From: Ereboglobus sp.
GTDB lineage: Bacteria > Verrucomicrobiota > Verrucomicrobiia > Opitutales > Opitutaceae
Assembly (NCBI GenBank): GCA_029974595.1
Contig: JARKRC010000063.1
Location: 1-64,000 of the forward strand
Direction of reading: 5' to 3'
DNA length: 64,000 nucleotides
Positions 18,556 through 26,336 of the stretch are shown piece after piece (positions within the stretch are counted from its first letter, which is position 1; each line of letters starts with the position of its first letter). The notes below the pieces were generated by a model that did not search any database, had not been told where the DNA came from, and saw only the letters and a list, made by a program, of their open reading frames with translations. A program made the translations under genes and the position numbers.

Positions 18556-19620
18556 ATGATGAAAAAATCCTCGAAAACACGACTGGCAAAAAAACGGGCG
18601 GGGCGGGCCGATGCGCGCGCCGCAGGGTGGGGCATATCGCGCACCGCGATGGAGCGCGTGCTCAAAATCCAGGATGAGCTGGCGAAGGCATGGAGCGAAG
18701 GGACGAAGGCGCCGACGCTCGGCTGGCTGGCCGAAGTCCTCGACGTGTCGCACAAGACCGTGCAGCGCGACATCGCCTTCATGAGCGACCGGCTCGAACA
18801 GCCCATCGAATACGATCCCTCCGAACGGCGCTACGGCTACACGCGCGAAATCGCCGGATTCCCGCTGATGCAGATGACCGACGAGGAATTGCTCGCGCTG
18901 CTCGTGGCGCGCGAGGCGATACGCCTCTACGACGGCACGCCCTACGCGCCGATGCTGGAGCGCGCATTCAAGAAGCTCGCGCTCCCGCTGGGGAATGTGA
19001 CCGGCTTCGACGCCTCCGACGTATCCGGCGCGGTTTCCTTCAGCGACAGCGGACGCGCAAAGCTTGACCCCGAGGTTTTCAATACCGTGCTGCAAGCCGT
19101 GCTCGATCGCGAGGAAATCGCATTCGACTACGTGAAGCCCTGGGAGCCGGGCGCGGCGCGGCGCTGGCAGGCGGCGCGTCCGCTGCACGTCTGCAATCGC
19201 GGCGGCATGTGGTATGTCATCGTCAAAAACGAAAATGGCCCCAACTGGAACCTTGCCCTCCCGCGCCTGCGGCAGGTCAAACGGCTGGGCGTTTATTTCA
19301 AGCGCGAGGACGTTTTTTCCGTGGATGCTCATTTCGAGGGAGCCTTCGGCGTGTTTCGTGGAAACGCGGAAACGGCGCACAAAGTCCGCATCGCCTTCGA
19401 TGCCTACGCAGGCGCGCTGGTATCCGAGCGCATCTGGCACAAGACGCAGAAGCTGATTTCGCTGAAAAATGGCGGCGTCGAATTGCGCATGACGGTATCC
19501 GCTCTGGACGAAGTGGCCGCCTGGGTGCTCAGCCACGCCGGCGGCGCAAAAGCCCTCGCGCCAGCGGAACTGGTGGCCAAAGTGCGAGAGGCGGCAAAAG
19601 CGATGGCGAATGCGCATTAG
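18556..19620 (+). CDS. WYL-domain transcriptional regulator
   Basis: A 354-aa regulator. After a basic tail, an N-terminal winged HTH (about 30-95; TLGWLAEVLDVSHKTVQRDI) precedes a WYL-type domain around 185-260 (EIAFDYVKPW, RPLHVCNRGGMWYVI) and a C-terminal WCX-like extension. WYL proteins sense ligands, often nucleic-acid derived, and commonly control DNA-damage or anti-phage loci. The ATG at 18556 is chosen because the in-frame start at 18514 falls inside the 27-bp palindrome. Divergent to the exonuclease-AAA+ pair, it is their likely regulator. Confidence 0.9.
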   Translation: MMKKSSKTRLAKKRAGRADARAAGWGISRTAMERVLKIQDELAKAWSEGTKAPTLGWLAEVLDVSHKTVQRDIAFMSDRLEQPIEYDPSERRYGYTREIAGFPLMQMTDEELLALLVAREAIRLYDGTPYAPMLERAFKKLALPLGNVTGFDASDVSGAVSFSDSGRAKLDPEVFNTVLQAVLDREEIAFDYVKPWEPGAARRWQAARPLHVCNRGGMWYVIVKNENGPNWNLALPRLRQVKRLGVYFKREDVFSVDAHFEGAFGVFRGNAETAHKVRIAFDAYAGALVSERIWHKTQKLISLKNGGVELRMTVSALDEVAAWVLSHAGGAKALAPAELVAKVREAAKAMANAH

Positions 19621-19623
19621 TGT

Positions 19624-19680
19624 GTGGAAATCCCAAATCCCAACCGACAAATCCCAAATAAATCACAAATTACAAAAATG
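19624..19680 (+). repeat. AAATCCC-type dispersed repeat module
   Basis: Just after the WYL gene lies a run of AAATCCCAAATCCCAACCG followed by ACAAATCCCAAATAAATC and CACAAATTACAAAA. Related copies occur at about 51605-51670 (opposite orientation) and 56475-56545. Confidence 0.7.
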
Positions 19681-19722
19681 AGGATCGGGTGGCACGGGCT
19701 GTGGTTTGAATGGGTCGGGTAG

Positions 19723-19820
19723 CATGGGCATCCTGCCCATGAGCTCGGGCGGTTGGGGTGGCACGGGCGACTCGCCCGTGTTCCGATGCCTTTTCCCAGC
19801 ACATGGGCTGGCAGCCCATG
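19723..19820. repeat. Cluster of GGGC-palindromes
   Basis: Three short palindromes follow one another: CATGGGCATCCTGCCCATG (19723-19742 region), CACGGGCGACTCGCCCGTG (around 19762-19780) and ATGGGCTGGCAGCCCAT (around 19803-19820). They share the plan TGGCAYGGGC-N-GCCCRTG. The middle one recurs exactly near 47994-48013. The stretch 19621-19884 otherwise holds no gene. Confidence 0.65.
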
Positions 19821-19884
19821 CCACTCGATCACCCAATCATTGAGTTTTTTGCCCGGAGTTTTCGTCTTTTTTCAGGAGGCATGA

Positions 19885-20145
19885 TTATTTGTTTTCGGGA
19901 AAGGCTTTGTATTTCCGGCGGCAGCCAAACCACCAGTGCTCCATGATGCGGGCGGCGTCGGCGTGGCTGATCTTCAGGGAGTGCATGATGATGAGCGTCG
20001 CCGAGCGCTGAGTCAGGCGGAACACGTCGCTTATATCCTCGTAAAGCACGCCGAGCGCGCTCATCTGCTCATCGGACAGGGCCATGCCGATTGCCGGATC
20101 GTTCACGGCAGGCACGCTGGCGGGCGTTGGTTTGTCATCGGGCAT
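19885..20145 (-). CDS. Hypothetical protein, 86 aa
   Basis: A small protein starting MPDDKPTPASV. The middle segment (ALSDEQMSALGVLYEDISDV, then FRLTQRSATLIIMHSLKIS) and the end (HADAARIMEHWWFGCRRKYK) look helical. I do not recognise a family. It lies 75 bp downstream of the cREC-type gene on the same strand and is probably the last gene of that cluster. The ATG at 20145 avoids an implausible N-terminal extension. Confidence 0.55.
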   Translation of the reverse strand: MPDDKPTPASVPAVNDPAIGMALSDEQMSALGVLYEDISDVFRLTQRSATLIIMHSLKISHADAARIMEHWWFGCRRKYKAFPENK

Positions 20146-20220
20146 CGTCGTTGAATGCGTTGTGGATTGATTGGTCGTTAATAACCCTATCAGACGAGGG
20201 AGGACAAACACGGTCCATCA

Positions 20221-20589
20221 TCAAGAGGATGCTTCTCTTGCCTGTCTTGGGCAGGAGCCTGCCCCCTCGGCGCAGGCCTCGGAGCCCAACAATGTGTGGC
20301 GGGCGGAGAAGGCGGTGATGGCGTCGATGCCGCGCTGCATACGCTCGCGCCCGACGGGGTTGGCGGAGTGGATGACAATCCGGGGAGGCGCAAAACCTTG
20401 TGCAAAGACGGCCTCCTCAATCCACCTGACGACATCGTAACCCGTGCCCCGCGAGTCGTCGCCCAAGTCGTGGTCAAGACTGATGTCCGTAACCGCGCCC
20501 TGTTCGAGCAGCGCAATCGCCTCATCCGGCCAATAAACCCGCACCCACCCCTCCGGCGCAGGCCGCATGTCGTCGAGATAGAGTTTCAT
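20221..20589 (-). CDS. cREC-type receiver-like protein (cyclic-phosphate processing receiver domain)
   Basis: A 122-aa single-domain protein. The start MKLYLDDMRPAPEGW and the blocks DISLDHDLGDD, GYDVVRWIEEAV and IVIHSANPVGRERM match the stand-alone receiver-like family annotated as cyclic-phosphate processing receiver (cREC). The acidic pocket (Asp6/Asp7 and LDHDLGDD) is intact. The last ~25 residues look like a non-conserved extension. It starts 7 bp after the stop of the upstream gene at 20597-21406, so the two are almost surely co-transcribed. The family is thought to act in nucleic-acid end processing; its exact reaction is not shown here. Confidence 0.8.
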   Translation of the reverse strand: MKLYLDDMRPAPEGWVRVYWPDEAIALLEQGAVTDISLDHDLGDDSRGTGYDVVRWIEEAVFAQGFAPPRIVIHSANPVGRERMQRGIDAITAFSARHTLLGSEACAEGAGSCPRQAREASS

Positions 20590-20596
20590 GGAGCAT

Positions 20597-21406
20597 TTAC
20601 TTGCCGAGGAAAGATTCTTTGAATAACTTCATTGCTGGATTATAAAAATCATATTGGTTACTGCGGGTAAAACTGGAAAAGTGATACAGATTTATTACGG
20701 GGATCTGCTTGCCATTTATTTCAATGCGATGGCACGTGTTCACACCCGGATTTTCCGGGTGTCCTTCGAAAATATTTTTTAAATAGGGACGCCATTCCAG
20801 AAATCTCCAAAGATTCATGGTAATAATTATATCAGGTGCTAGAATAGAAAATTCTTCTTTAAAGAAATTGCGTTCTTCAATATTCGAATCCTTCAGGAAC
20901 TTAGCTATCAACCCTACGTCGCATGTTGACGAGCCCTTGAATGGATTCGCATATTTAGATAAATTCATAATCGAAAAACTTATCCCTTTAGGGGTCGCAA
21001 AATCCTCGATGATTTTATCCGGATGAGGTATCTCGCCATAAGGAATATTGCCTCCATTGAGAATGCCATACGCTATATATATCATGCGTTGATGGAATTG
21101 TCTCGATCCCAATTTTTCCTTTTTATACCAATAAACCAATAGGTCTAGGTATGAATCGCCATATGAATCAGCCACGTCTCTATTTTCCCTGCCTATGAAT
21201 AATATTTTTGTTTTTTGTGAGTAATAATGCGGGAAAAATCCGTCGGAACTGAATAGTTTTTTTCCGGTATATTCCTGTGATGGATTGTCTCTATTGAAAA
21301 TTTTTGATTCCGCTACTTTCGTTTTCCATGCATCCATGAGCGCGGTCATTTTTTGAAATGATGTTACTTCTTCGGGTGGATAAGGAAGTTTTGTTTTGAG
21401 TGACAT
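20597..21406 (-). CDS. Hypothetical protein, possible uracil-DNA-glycosylase fold
   Basis: A 269-aa protein encoded in DNA much richer in A/T than the surroundings, suggesting recent transfer. The blocks KILFIGRENRD, SIMNLSKYANPF, PDIIITMNLWRF and VINLYHFSSF resemble the strand-loop pattern of the uracil-DNA glycosylase superfamily (an early ILFIG-type strand, a later H-x-S), but key catalytic residues cannot be assigned. A DNA-repair or nucleobase-sensing role is therefore only a hypothesis. It sits 7 bp upstream of the cREC gene and 45 bp downstream of the zinc-ribbon gene, all on the minus strand. Confidence 0.7.
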   Translation of the reverse strand: MSLKTKLPYPPEEVTSFQKMTALMDAWKTKVAESKIFNRDNPSQEYTGKKLFSSDGFFPHYYSQKTKILFIGRENRDVADSYGDSYLDLLVYWYKKEKLGSRQFHQRMIYIAYGILNGGNIPYGEIPHPDKIIEDFATPKGISFSIMNLSKYANPFKGSSTCDVGLIAKFLKDSNIEERNFFKEEFSILAPDIIITMNLWRFLEWRPYLKNIFEGHPENPGVNTCHRIEINGKQIPVINLYHFSSFTRSNQYDFYNPAMKLFKESFLGK

Positions 21407-21451
21407 ATTGGAGTGTAATTTAAGATTTGGTGTAGGTGAATGTGTAGGCTA

Positions 21452-21676
21452 TTACAATTTACTCCAGATATGACCGCTCCCTTCAGGGCAGGTGCATGAG
21501 CTTGGCTGGCGGTCAGCTTGGATGGTTTCATAGCATTTTCTACATTGATAGTTGGTTGAACCAAGTTCTCCCAGTTTATTCCAGATATGACCGCCTCCAT
21601 CGGGGCAATTGCCCGAGCTTGGTTGGCGATTCGATTCGATGATTTGAAAGCACTTTCTGCATTGATAGTAGAACAT
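21452..21676 (-). CDS. Tandem double zinc-ribbon small protein
   Basis: A 74-aa protein made of two near-identical ~33-residue repeats. Each has the plan YQCRKCxxxIxxxRQPSSxxCPxGxGHIWxKL, giving CxxC followed by C and H as likely zinc ligands. The two repeats differ mainly at FQIIESN versus YETIQAD. Such ribbons usually bind nucleic acid or protein. The gene is AT-rich and precedes the possible UDG-fold gene on the same strand. The repetition is itself strong evidence that the ORF is real. Confidence 0.75.
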   Translation of the reverse strand: MFYYQCRKCFQIIESNRQPSSGNCPDGGGHIWNKLGELGSTNYQCRKCYETIQADRQPSSCTCPEGSGHIWSKL

Positions 21677-21906
21677 GATGTTGTGGTGGTTGGGTGTTTG
21701 GTTCCGGGCTTGTTGTGGCCCTTAAAGAATCGCGGAAAAGAGGCTTGGGCAGGGAATGGGCAGTGAGGGGTGAGTAACGAGCTTTTGATTTGGCTACTTT
21801 TTAATGGATAAGTCGTAGCGGTAAAGAAAAAATGAACGAAGCAGGCTATTTCTTTGCAGGGATATTGCAGGAGCTTTGCGGAGAAATCCTGCCTTTCGGT
21901 TGATTT
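21677..21906. other. Gap without recognised gene
   Basis: The 230-bp gap between two minus-strand genes contains a moderately AT-rich tract (21790-21840). It may hold the promoter for the zinc-ribbon operon. I see no repeat or hairpin that stands out. Confidence 0.3.
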
Positions 21907-22626
21907 TCATTTCTTGTCGGTGACATCGGCGAAATGTTGGCGGGTGACGATCACGTCGGCCCAGACTTGTTTGATTTTCAGGATGTCCGGCAGGCTCCAA
22001 TAGGAATGATCGTAGAGTTCGTGCATGGCGTAACAGATGCGATGCTCCGCAAGCTCACCGTGGCTCAAGCCGTCGCATTCATTCCAATTAAGCCGGTTCA
22101 GGTTGCGTCTGGCGTTTGACGGCTCGCGGACGTTTTGCGTCAAGAGCGCGGGTGCGTCATGGATGATGTCTTCCAGGACTTCATGGATGCCCGGTTTGTG
22201 TGTGAAGGGCGCCAGCCGTATCTCGATCTCGAAATCCTTGATGAAGCTGTCCCGGTTTTTGAGCCTTCGCGCCAGCCTTTGCCTGATGGGTTTTGCCTCG
22301 GCATGTGCTTTTTTCAGACAATCGACAAAGAGGGCGTTGATTTTGACAAAGCGCGCGATGGTTTTCGGGGTGAATTTGAAATCATGGTTCAACCTTCTTT
22401 TTCTTTCGCGCAGGATATCATTCAGGGATGGCGCTTTTTTTATGTGCCGGAGGATGTCCATGTCGCCGGGCTGCTGGTCAATCTTGAGGCTTTTTTCGGC
22501 GGCCCAATAGACGCCATGCAGATAAACGGCCAGCGCCTCCAGTTCCTGAAGGGAGCAGGTTTTGGGATTGTTTTTGGCGAGGGCCTGCCGAACAAGCGGA
22601 GTATCTGCTGGATTGGCGGATGACAT
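21907..22626 (-). CDS. Hypothetical protein, 239 aa
   Basis: A soluble, charged, mostly helical protein. I see no signal peptide or catalytic motif. Notable blocks are LNDILRERKRRLNHDFKF in the middle and SHGELAEHRICYAMHELYDH near the C-terminus, which is rich in His and acidic residues. It is on the same strand as the cREC cluster but separated from it by 230 bp. The GC content is intermediate. Function is unknown. Confidence 0.65.
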   Translation of the reverse strand: MSSANPADTPLVRQALAKNNPKTCSLQELEALAVYLHGVYWAAEKSLKIDQQPGDMDILRHIKKAPSLNDILRERKRRLNHDFKFTPKTIARFVKINALFVDCLKKAHAEAKPIRQRLARRLKNRDSFIKDFEIEIRLAPFTHKPGIHEVLEDIIHDAPALLTQNVREPSNARRNLNRLNWNECDGLSHGELAEHRICYAMHELYDHSYWSLPDILKIKQVWADVIVTRQHFADVTDKK

Positions 22627-23087
22627 GATGATTGATGGCTGTTTGGCGAGGCGTCTGCGTGTGCGGAGCGGACGCGCGGAAGAATGGAAGGCTCCAACAA
22701 TGCCAGAGTGAGCTGGACGCAGGCGGTCCAGTATTGGGGTTTTTCTCCGGCATTTGCGGCGCGCCCAGCGCGCGCTCCCTGCCTGAATATTTCACCCCGG
22801 ATTGCGCGATTGCGGATTGAATGGCGCGGACTGCCGCCCCTGTTTCGCGGGCTCGGAGTGCCACTCAATCCACTTCGCGAAGGTTGCCATTTTGGGCATG
22901 GGGCCGCCGCAGACTATTATTGATTCGGCTCTTTCTTCTCCTTCCCGAAATATTCGCTTTGGTCGAAATATGACCTTGGCTTGGAGGGCGGAGGATATGA
23001 AGGCGATTTTGAGGTTCGGGGTTTGCGTCGGCTTTTTCCGGGAGGGGCGCGTCATTCGCGCCCGGTTGCTGCTTTCGGGACAGGCGG
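22627..23087. other. 461-bp gap with a short inverted repeat
   Basis: No ORF here has convincing composition; those on both strands overlap neighbouring genes in shadow frames. A 12-bp near-palindromic pair, GGATTGAATGGC (22814-22825) and GCCACTCAATCC (22860-22871), has one mismatch. This may be a decayed gene or repeat region. Confidence 0.35.
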
Positions 23088-23645
23088 TCAGTTGCGCATG
23101 GGCGGGACGTTGGTCACCGGGCCGGAATCTTTTTTGCGCGTCTTGGGGTCGGTCGGAGGCGTTTCGACTTTGATGGCCGGGCCGGGCTTCTCGACTTTGA
23201 CCAGTTCGACCTCAAAAACGAGCGTCGCGCGGCGTGGGATTTTCGGGGGATCGCCGCGCGTGCCGTAACCGAGTTCGAAGGGGATGATGAGCAGGCGTTT
23301 TTCGCCGACGCGCATCATGGGGATGCCTTCCTCCCAGCCTTCGATGACCTCGCCGCGCCCGGTGCGGAAGCTGAACGGCTGGTCGGGGCTGCGTGTCTGG
23401 TCGAAAACGGTTCCGTTGAGGAGCATGCCTTTGTAGAGCACGCTGACGCGGTCGCCGCGCTCGGCTTTTTCGCCGTCGCCGGGTTTCAGGACAAGCATGC
23501 GCATGCCAGTGGAGGTGGCCTTGGCGTCGGGCCAGGTCTTTTCCACGTATTCAAGATCGGCGGGCGGCAGTTTTTCGCGCTGCGCGTGGAGCGCGGCGGG
23601 GGCGGCAATGAGCAGGAAAAGGGCAATTAGTCTTGGCAATCGCAT
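23088..23645 (-). CDS. FKBP-type peptidyl-prolyl cis-trans isomerase, exported
   Basis: A 185-aa foldase. The signal peptide (RLIALFLLIAAPAALHAQ) directs it to the periplasm. The FKBP domain runs from about 70 to 165, with VLYKGMLLNGTVFDQT, VIEGWEEGIPMMRVGEKR and LLIIPFELGYG as the family signatures. The tail is Lys/Pro-rich. The ATG at 23645 opens directly on the signal peptide; the in-frame upstream extension is proline-rich noise. Confidence 0.93.
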   Translation of the reverse strand: MRLPRLIALFLLIAAPAALHAQREKLPPADLEYVEKTWPDAKATSTGMRMLVLKPGDGEKAERGDRVSVLYKGMLLNGTVFDQTRSPDQPFSFRTGRGEVIEGWEEGIPMMRVGEKRLLIIPFELGYGTRGDPPKIPRRATLVFEVELVKVEKPGPAIKVETPPTDPKTRKKDSGPVTNVPPMRN

Positions 23646-23721
23646 GTCTGTGTTGGTTGGGCTTTCTGTCGGAGGATGTCCGGGAAAACTCTTTCCATCC
23701 GGGGCGCGGCTGTCAGCAAAT

Positions 23722-24414
23722 TTATTCGGCGGCGGCGGAAATGTTGATCGCCAGTTCACGGCCGTTGATGGTGATGCGTTCGATTTTTCGCCACGCGGCG
23801 AGCGCTTCGGCGGGGAGCGTCTGGGAGCCCATCAGTCCATCCATGAGCCGGGCGGTCGCGCCGGGGATGCGGTGCAGGGGCAGCGAACCGGCGGAGGCTT
23901 CGCGCGGCACATACATGACGACGCCCGGCATGCCCGTGGCCGGATTTGCGGGGACGCGCTCGAACGCGCCGCGCATTTGCACGACCAGCGTGCGGGGGCC
24001 GAGGGGCGTCTGCACGGTCAGGGGCGCGGCGACTTGGAGGAGATTGTTTTCGATGCGGAAGTCGAGCTGCGTGGCGGAGGCCGTCATGCCGGCGCGGCGG
24101 GCGGCGCGCGTGTGCGTGCTGGAGGCGAACCATGTGTTGAGCTCGTCCTCGTTGAGCGTCACCACGCCGGGAGCGGCGGCGAGAAGCGCGGCGCGTTTGC
24201 GAACCCAGGTCGCGCCTTTCACGCGGTCGCGGGAGCCTTGCGCATAATAAACCTCGCCCGGGCCGCCGCCGCGGGAGTGGCGGGAGGGCGGATTTGCCGG
24301 GGCGGTCACGACGGGTTTGAAGACGAGGCAGACGGCGGCCAATGCCGCGCCAGCCAGCGCCGCGAGGGGAGTGGCAATGATTTCGAGCCGGCGAAGGGAG
24401 CTTTTTTTGGCCAC
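23722..24414 (-). CDS. Hypothetical single-pass membrane or exported protein
   Basis: A ~230-aa protein with one hydrophobic segment near the N-terminus (IIATPLAALAGAALAAVCLVF) and a soluble remainder, probably periplasmic. Blocks such as VVTLNEDELNTWFASS, AAPLTVQTPLGPRTLVVQM and ITINGRELAINIS suggest a beta-rich domain reminiscent of lipid-binding proteins, but I cannot name a family. I chose the GTG at 24414, since the longer frame to 24579 would overlap the next gene by ~137 bp. The FKBP gene lies 76 bp downstream. Confidence 0.65.
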   Translation of the reverse strand: MAKKSSLRRLEIIATPLAALAGAALAAVCLVFKPVVTAPANPPSRHSRGGGPGEVYYAQGSRDRVKGATWVRKRAALLAAAPGVVTLNEDELNTWFASSTHTRAARRAGMTASATQLDFRIENNLLQVAAPLTVQTPLGPRTLVVQMRGAFERVPANPATGMPGVVMYVPREASAGSLPLHRIPGATARLMDGLMGSQTLPAEALAAWRKIERITINGRELAINISAAAE

Positions 24415-24442
24415 GGAAAAGTGTTTTGGCCGGGCCCGCGGG

Positions 24443-24718
24443 TCAGGCCTGTTTCGCCCCGGCTGCCTTGGCCGCGGCGCAGTTCTCGCAGGCTTTGGGC
24501 GCGCTTGTTTCCTTTGCGGGAGGCGCGCCTTTTTTCGTCTTGAAATCAGTCTGGTAAAACCCCGTGCCCTTGAAGACAAAACCGGCTCCGGCGCCGAGCA
24601 ACCGCCTGACGCCCGTCTTCTTGCACGACGGGCATTTTTTGAGCGGCGCGTCGCTCATCGACTGGAATGCTTCGAATGTATGGCCGCATTTCAGGCATGC
24701 GTAATCGTAGGTTGGCAT
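24443..24718 (-). CDS. FmdB family zinc-ribbon protein
   Basis: A 91-aa protein that opens with the FmdB zinc ribbon: MPTYDYACLKCGHTFE, then KKCPSCKKTGVRRLLG, giving two CxxC pairs. The segment GFVFKGTGFYQTDF is a family hallmark. The tail is Ala/Lys-rich with another CENC pair. FmdB-type proteins are small putative regulators; the target is unknown. Neighbours on both sides are on the same strand. Confidence 0.9.
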   Translation of the reverse strand: MPTYDYACLKCGHTFEAFQSMSDAPLKKCPSCKKTGVRRLLGAGAGFVFKGTGFYQTDFKTKKGAPPAKETSAPKACENCAAAKAAGAKQA

Positions 24719-24735
24719 GATAAAAGCCGCCCTTG

Positions 24736-25344
24736 CTAACGGTTTTTCGGAAACTTGCGAGCCGAGTCTTCACAGGCGCGGAAAAACGCAGCGAAGAAAC
24801 TCCACGCCGCCCCGAGCGCCACAAAAAGCGTGAACGTCATCAGCGGATACCCCGCGGCGATCAGCCCGATGAACGCGAAGCTCGGCACGAGGAAGCGCGA
24901 CTTTGTCGAGCGCAGCATGGCGATGAGCACACGGGGCCGGAACGCATCGCGGTATTCCTCGCGCTTCTGGTATTGGTAAATGCCCGCCGCGGTCAGCGGC
25001 CCGGCAAGCATCACCGCGGGCACCAGCGGCAGATAGACAAAGACACCGTAGCCGAGCCAGCGCAACGGCAGCGTGAGCGCCCAGCCGATGCCGAGCGGCA
25101 GCAGGCCGAGCGCGCAAAAAATCGCGAACGCGGGCACGCCCTCCATGAAAAGCCGCCGCCAGTCCTGCCACTCCGGAAACTCGACCGGCTCGCCGCGACG
25201 CGCCCGCGAGATCAGTTCATACAAATACCCGAATGCAAAAAAATGCGCGACCGGCACCGCCATGAGCAGCGCCCCGATGAGGCAGCGTGCAAACCATGAG
25301 GTTCCCGTGAATAGGCGTTTGCAAATTTGCTCAAGTGTTGGCAT
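24736..25344 (-). CDS. DUF4013-type integral membrane protein
   Basis: A 202-aa membrane protein with about four to five hydrophobic segments. The hallmark stretch GYLYELISRARRGEPVEFPEW followed by DWRRLFMEG matches the DUF4013 family. The function of this family is not known. It is 17 bp upstream of the FmdB-type gene on the same strand, so the two probably share a transcript, and it is divergent from the polyprenyl synthase gene. Confidence 0.82.
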   Translation of the reverse strand: MPTLEQICKRLFTGTSWFARCLIGALLMAVPVAHFFAFGYLYELISRARRGEPVEFPEWQDWRRLFMEGVPAFAIFCALGLLPLGIGWALTLPLRWLGYGVFVYLPLVPAVMLAGPLTAAGIYQYQKREEYRDAFRPRVLIAMLRSTKSRFLVPSFAFIGLIAAGYPLMTFTLFVALGAAWSFFAAFFRACEDSARKFPKNR

Positions 25345-25397
25345 GCAGCAGTTGTTTTAGAGGAAAAACACAAACTGCAAAGATCAGCCCGCGCCCC

Positions 25398-26285
25398 ATG
25401 GACTTCCCAACGCAATTTAACACATACGTTACACGCGCCGAGCAAGGAATCGACACCTGCCTGCCCGCCGCTTCCACCCGCCCCGGACGTTTGCACGAAG
25501 CCATGCGCTACAGCATGCAAGCCGGCGGCAAGCGCCTGCGCCCCGTGCTTCTGCTCGCCGCCGCCGACCTGCGCGGCAACCCGCTCCATGACCCGCTCCC
25601 CGCGGCGGCCGCCGTCGAGTGCGTCCACACGTACTCGCTTATCCACGACGACCTGCCGTGCATGGACAACGACGACATGCGCCGGGGCCGCCCCACCGCG
25701 CACAGGCAATACGACGAAGCCACCGCGCTCCTCGCCGGCGACGCGTTGCTCACGCACGCGTTCCTGCTCCTGTCCACGCGCTACTCGTCCGACTCCGAGC
25801 TCTCCCGCGAGCTCGTCCGCGAGCTCGCCTCCGCCGCCGGCAGCGAGCAGCTCATCGGCGGGCAGATGGAGGATTTGCTCGCCGGGAAAAATGCCGGAGC
25901 CACCGGCGCGCAGCTCGAATACATCCACCTCAACAAAACCGCCGCGATGATCCGCGCCTCCCTCGTGATGGGCGGGCTGTGCGGCGGTTTTCTCGACGGC
26001 GGAGAGATGGGCACGCTCCGCGGGCTCGGGCGCGAGCTCGGGCTCGCGTTCCAAATCGTTGACGACATTCTCGATTCGACCGCCGACAGCGCCACGCTCG
26101 GCAAGACCGCCGGCAAGGACGCGCGCAACGGCAAGACAACCTACGTCAGCCTCTACGGACTCGACGAAGCGCGCGTCCACGCGGCGCGCCACACGCAGGC
26201 CGCGCTCGATGCGCTCGCAAAACTGCCGGGCGACACGACTTTCCTGCGCGAGTTGACATCCATGATGCTCGACAGGAAAAAATGA
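25398..26285 (+). CDS. Polyprenyl (farnesyl/geranylgeranyl-type) diphosphate synthase
   Basis: A 295-aa trans-isoprenyl diphosphate synthase that condenses isopentenyl diphosphate with an allylic diphosphate. The first aspartate-rich motif is DDLPCMDNDDMRRGR and the second is DDILD in FQIVDDILDST. The residues before the first motif (ECVHTYSLIHDD) suggest a short-chain (C15/C20) product of the IspA type. The second substrate-binding features AGGKRLRP and KT are in place. The ATG at 25398 fits the usual N-terminus. Confidence 0.93.
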   Translation: MDFPTQFNTYVTRAEQGIDTCLPAASTRPGRLHEAMRYSMQAGGKRLRPVLLLAAADLRGNPLHDPLPAAAAVECVHTYSLIHDDLPCMDNDDMRRGRPTAHRQYDEATALLAGDALLTHAFLLLSTRYSSDSELSRELVRELASAAGSEQLIGGQMEDLLAGKNAGATGAQLEYIHLNKTAAMIRASLVMGGLCGGFLDGGEMGTLRGLGRELGLAFQIVDDILDSTADSATLGKTAGKDARNGKTTYVSLYGLDEARVHAARHTQAALDALAKLPGDTTFLRELTSMMLDRKK

Positions 26286-26336
26286 CCGCCAAGGCATGAC
26301 GCGCCCGACACGCCACAACACCTCCCAATCATCATC

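Noticed and set aside
19624-19820. CRISPR-like array
   Set aside because: The repeats are short palindromes of unequal spacing without regular spacers; no cas gene is in the window.
22802-23173. A 123-codon plus-strand ORF before the FKBP gene
   Set aside because: It overlaps the 3' end of the FKBP gene antisense and has unlikely Trp/Cys/Arg-rich composition.
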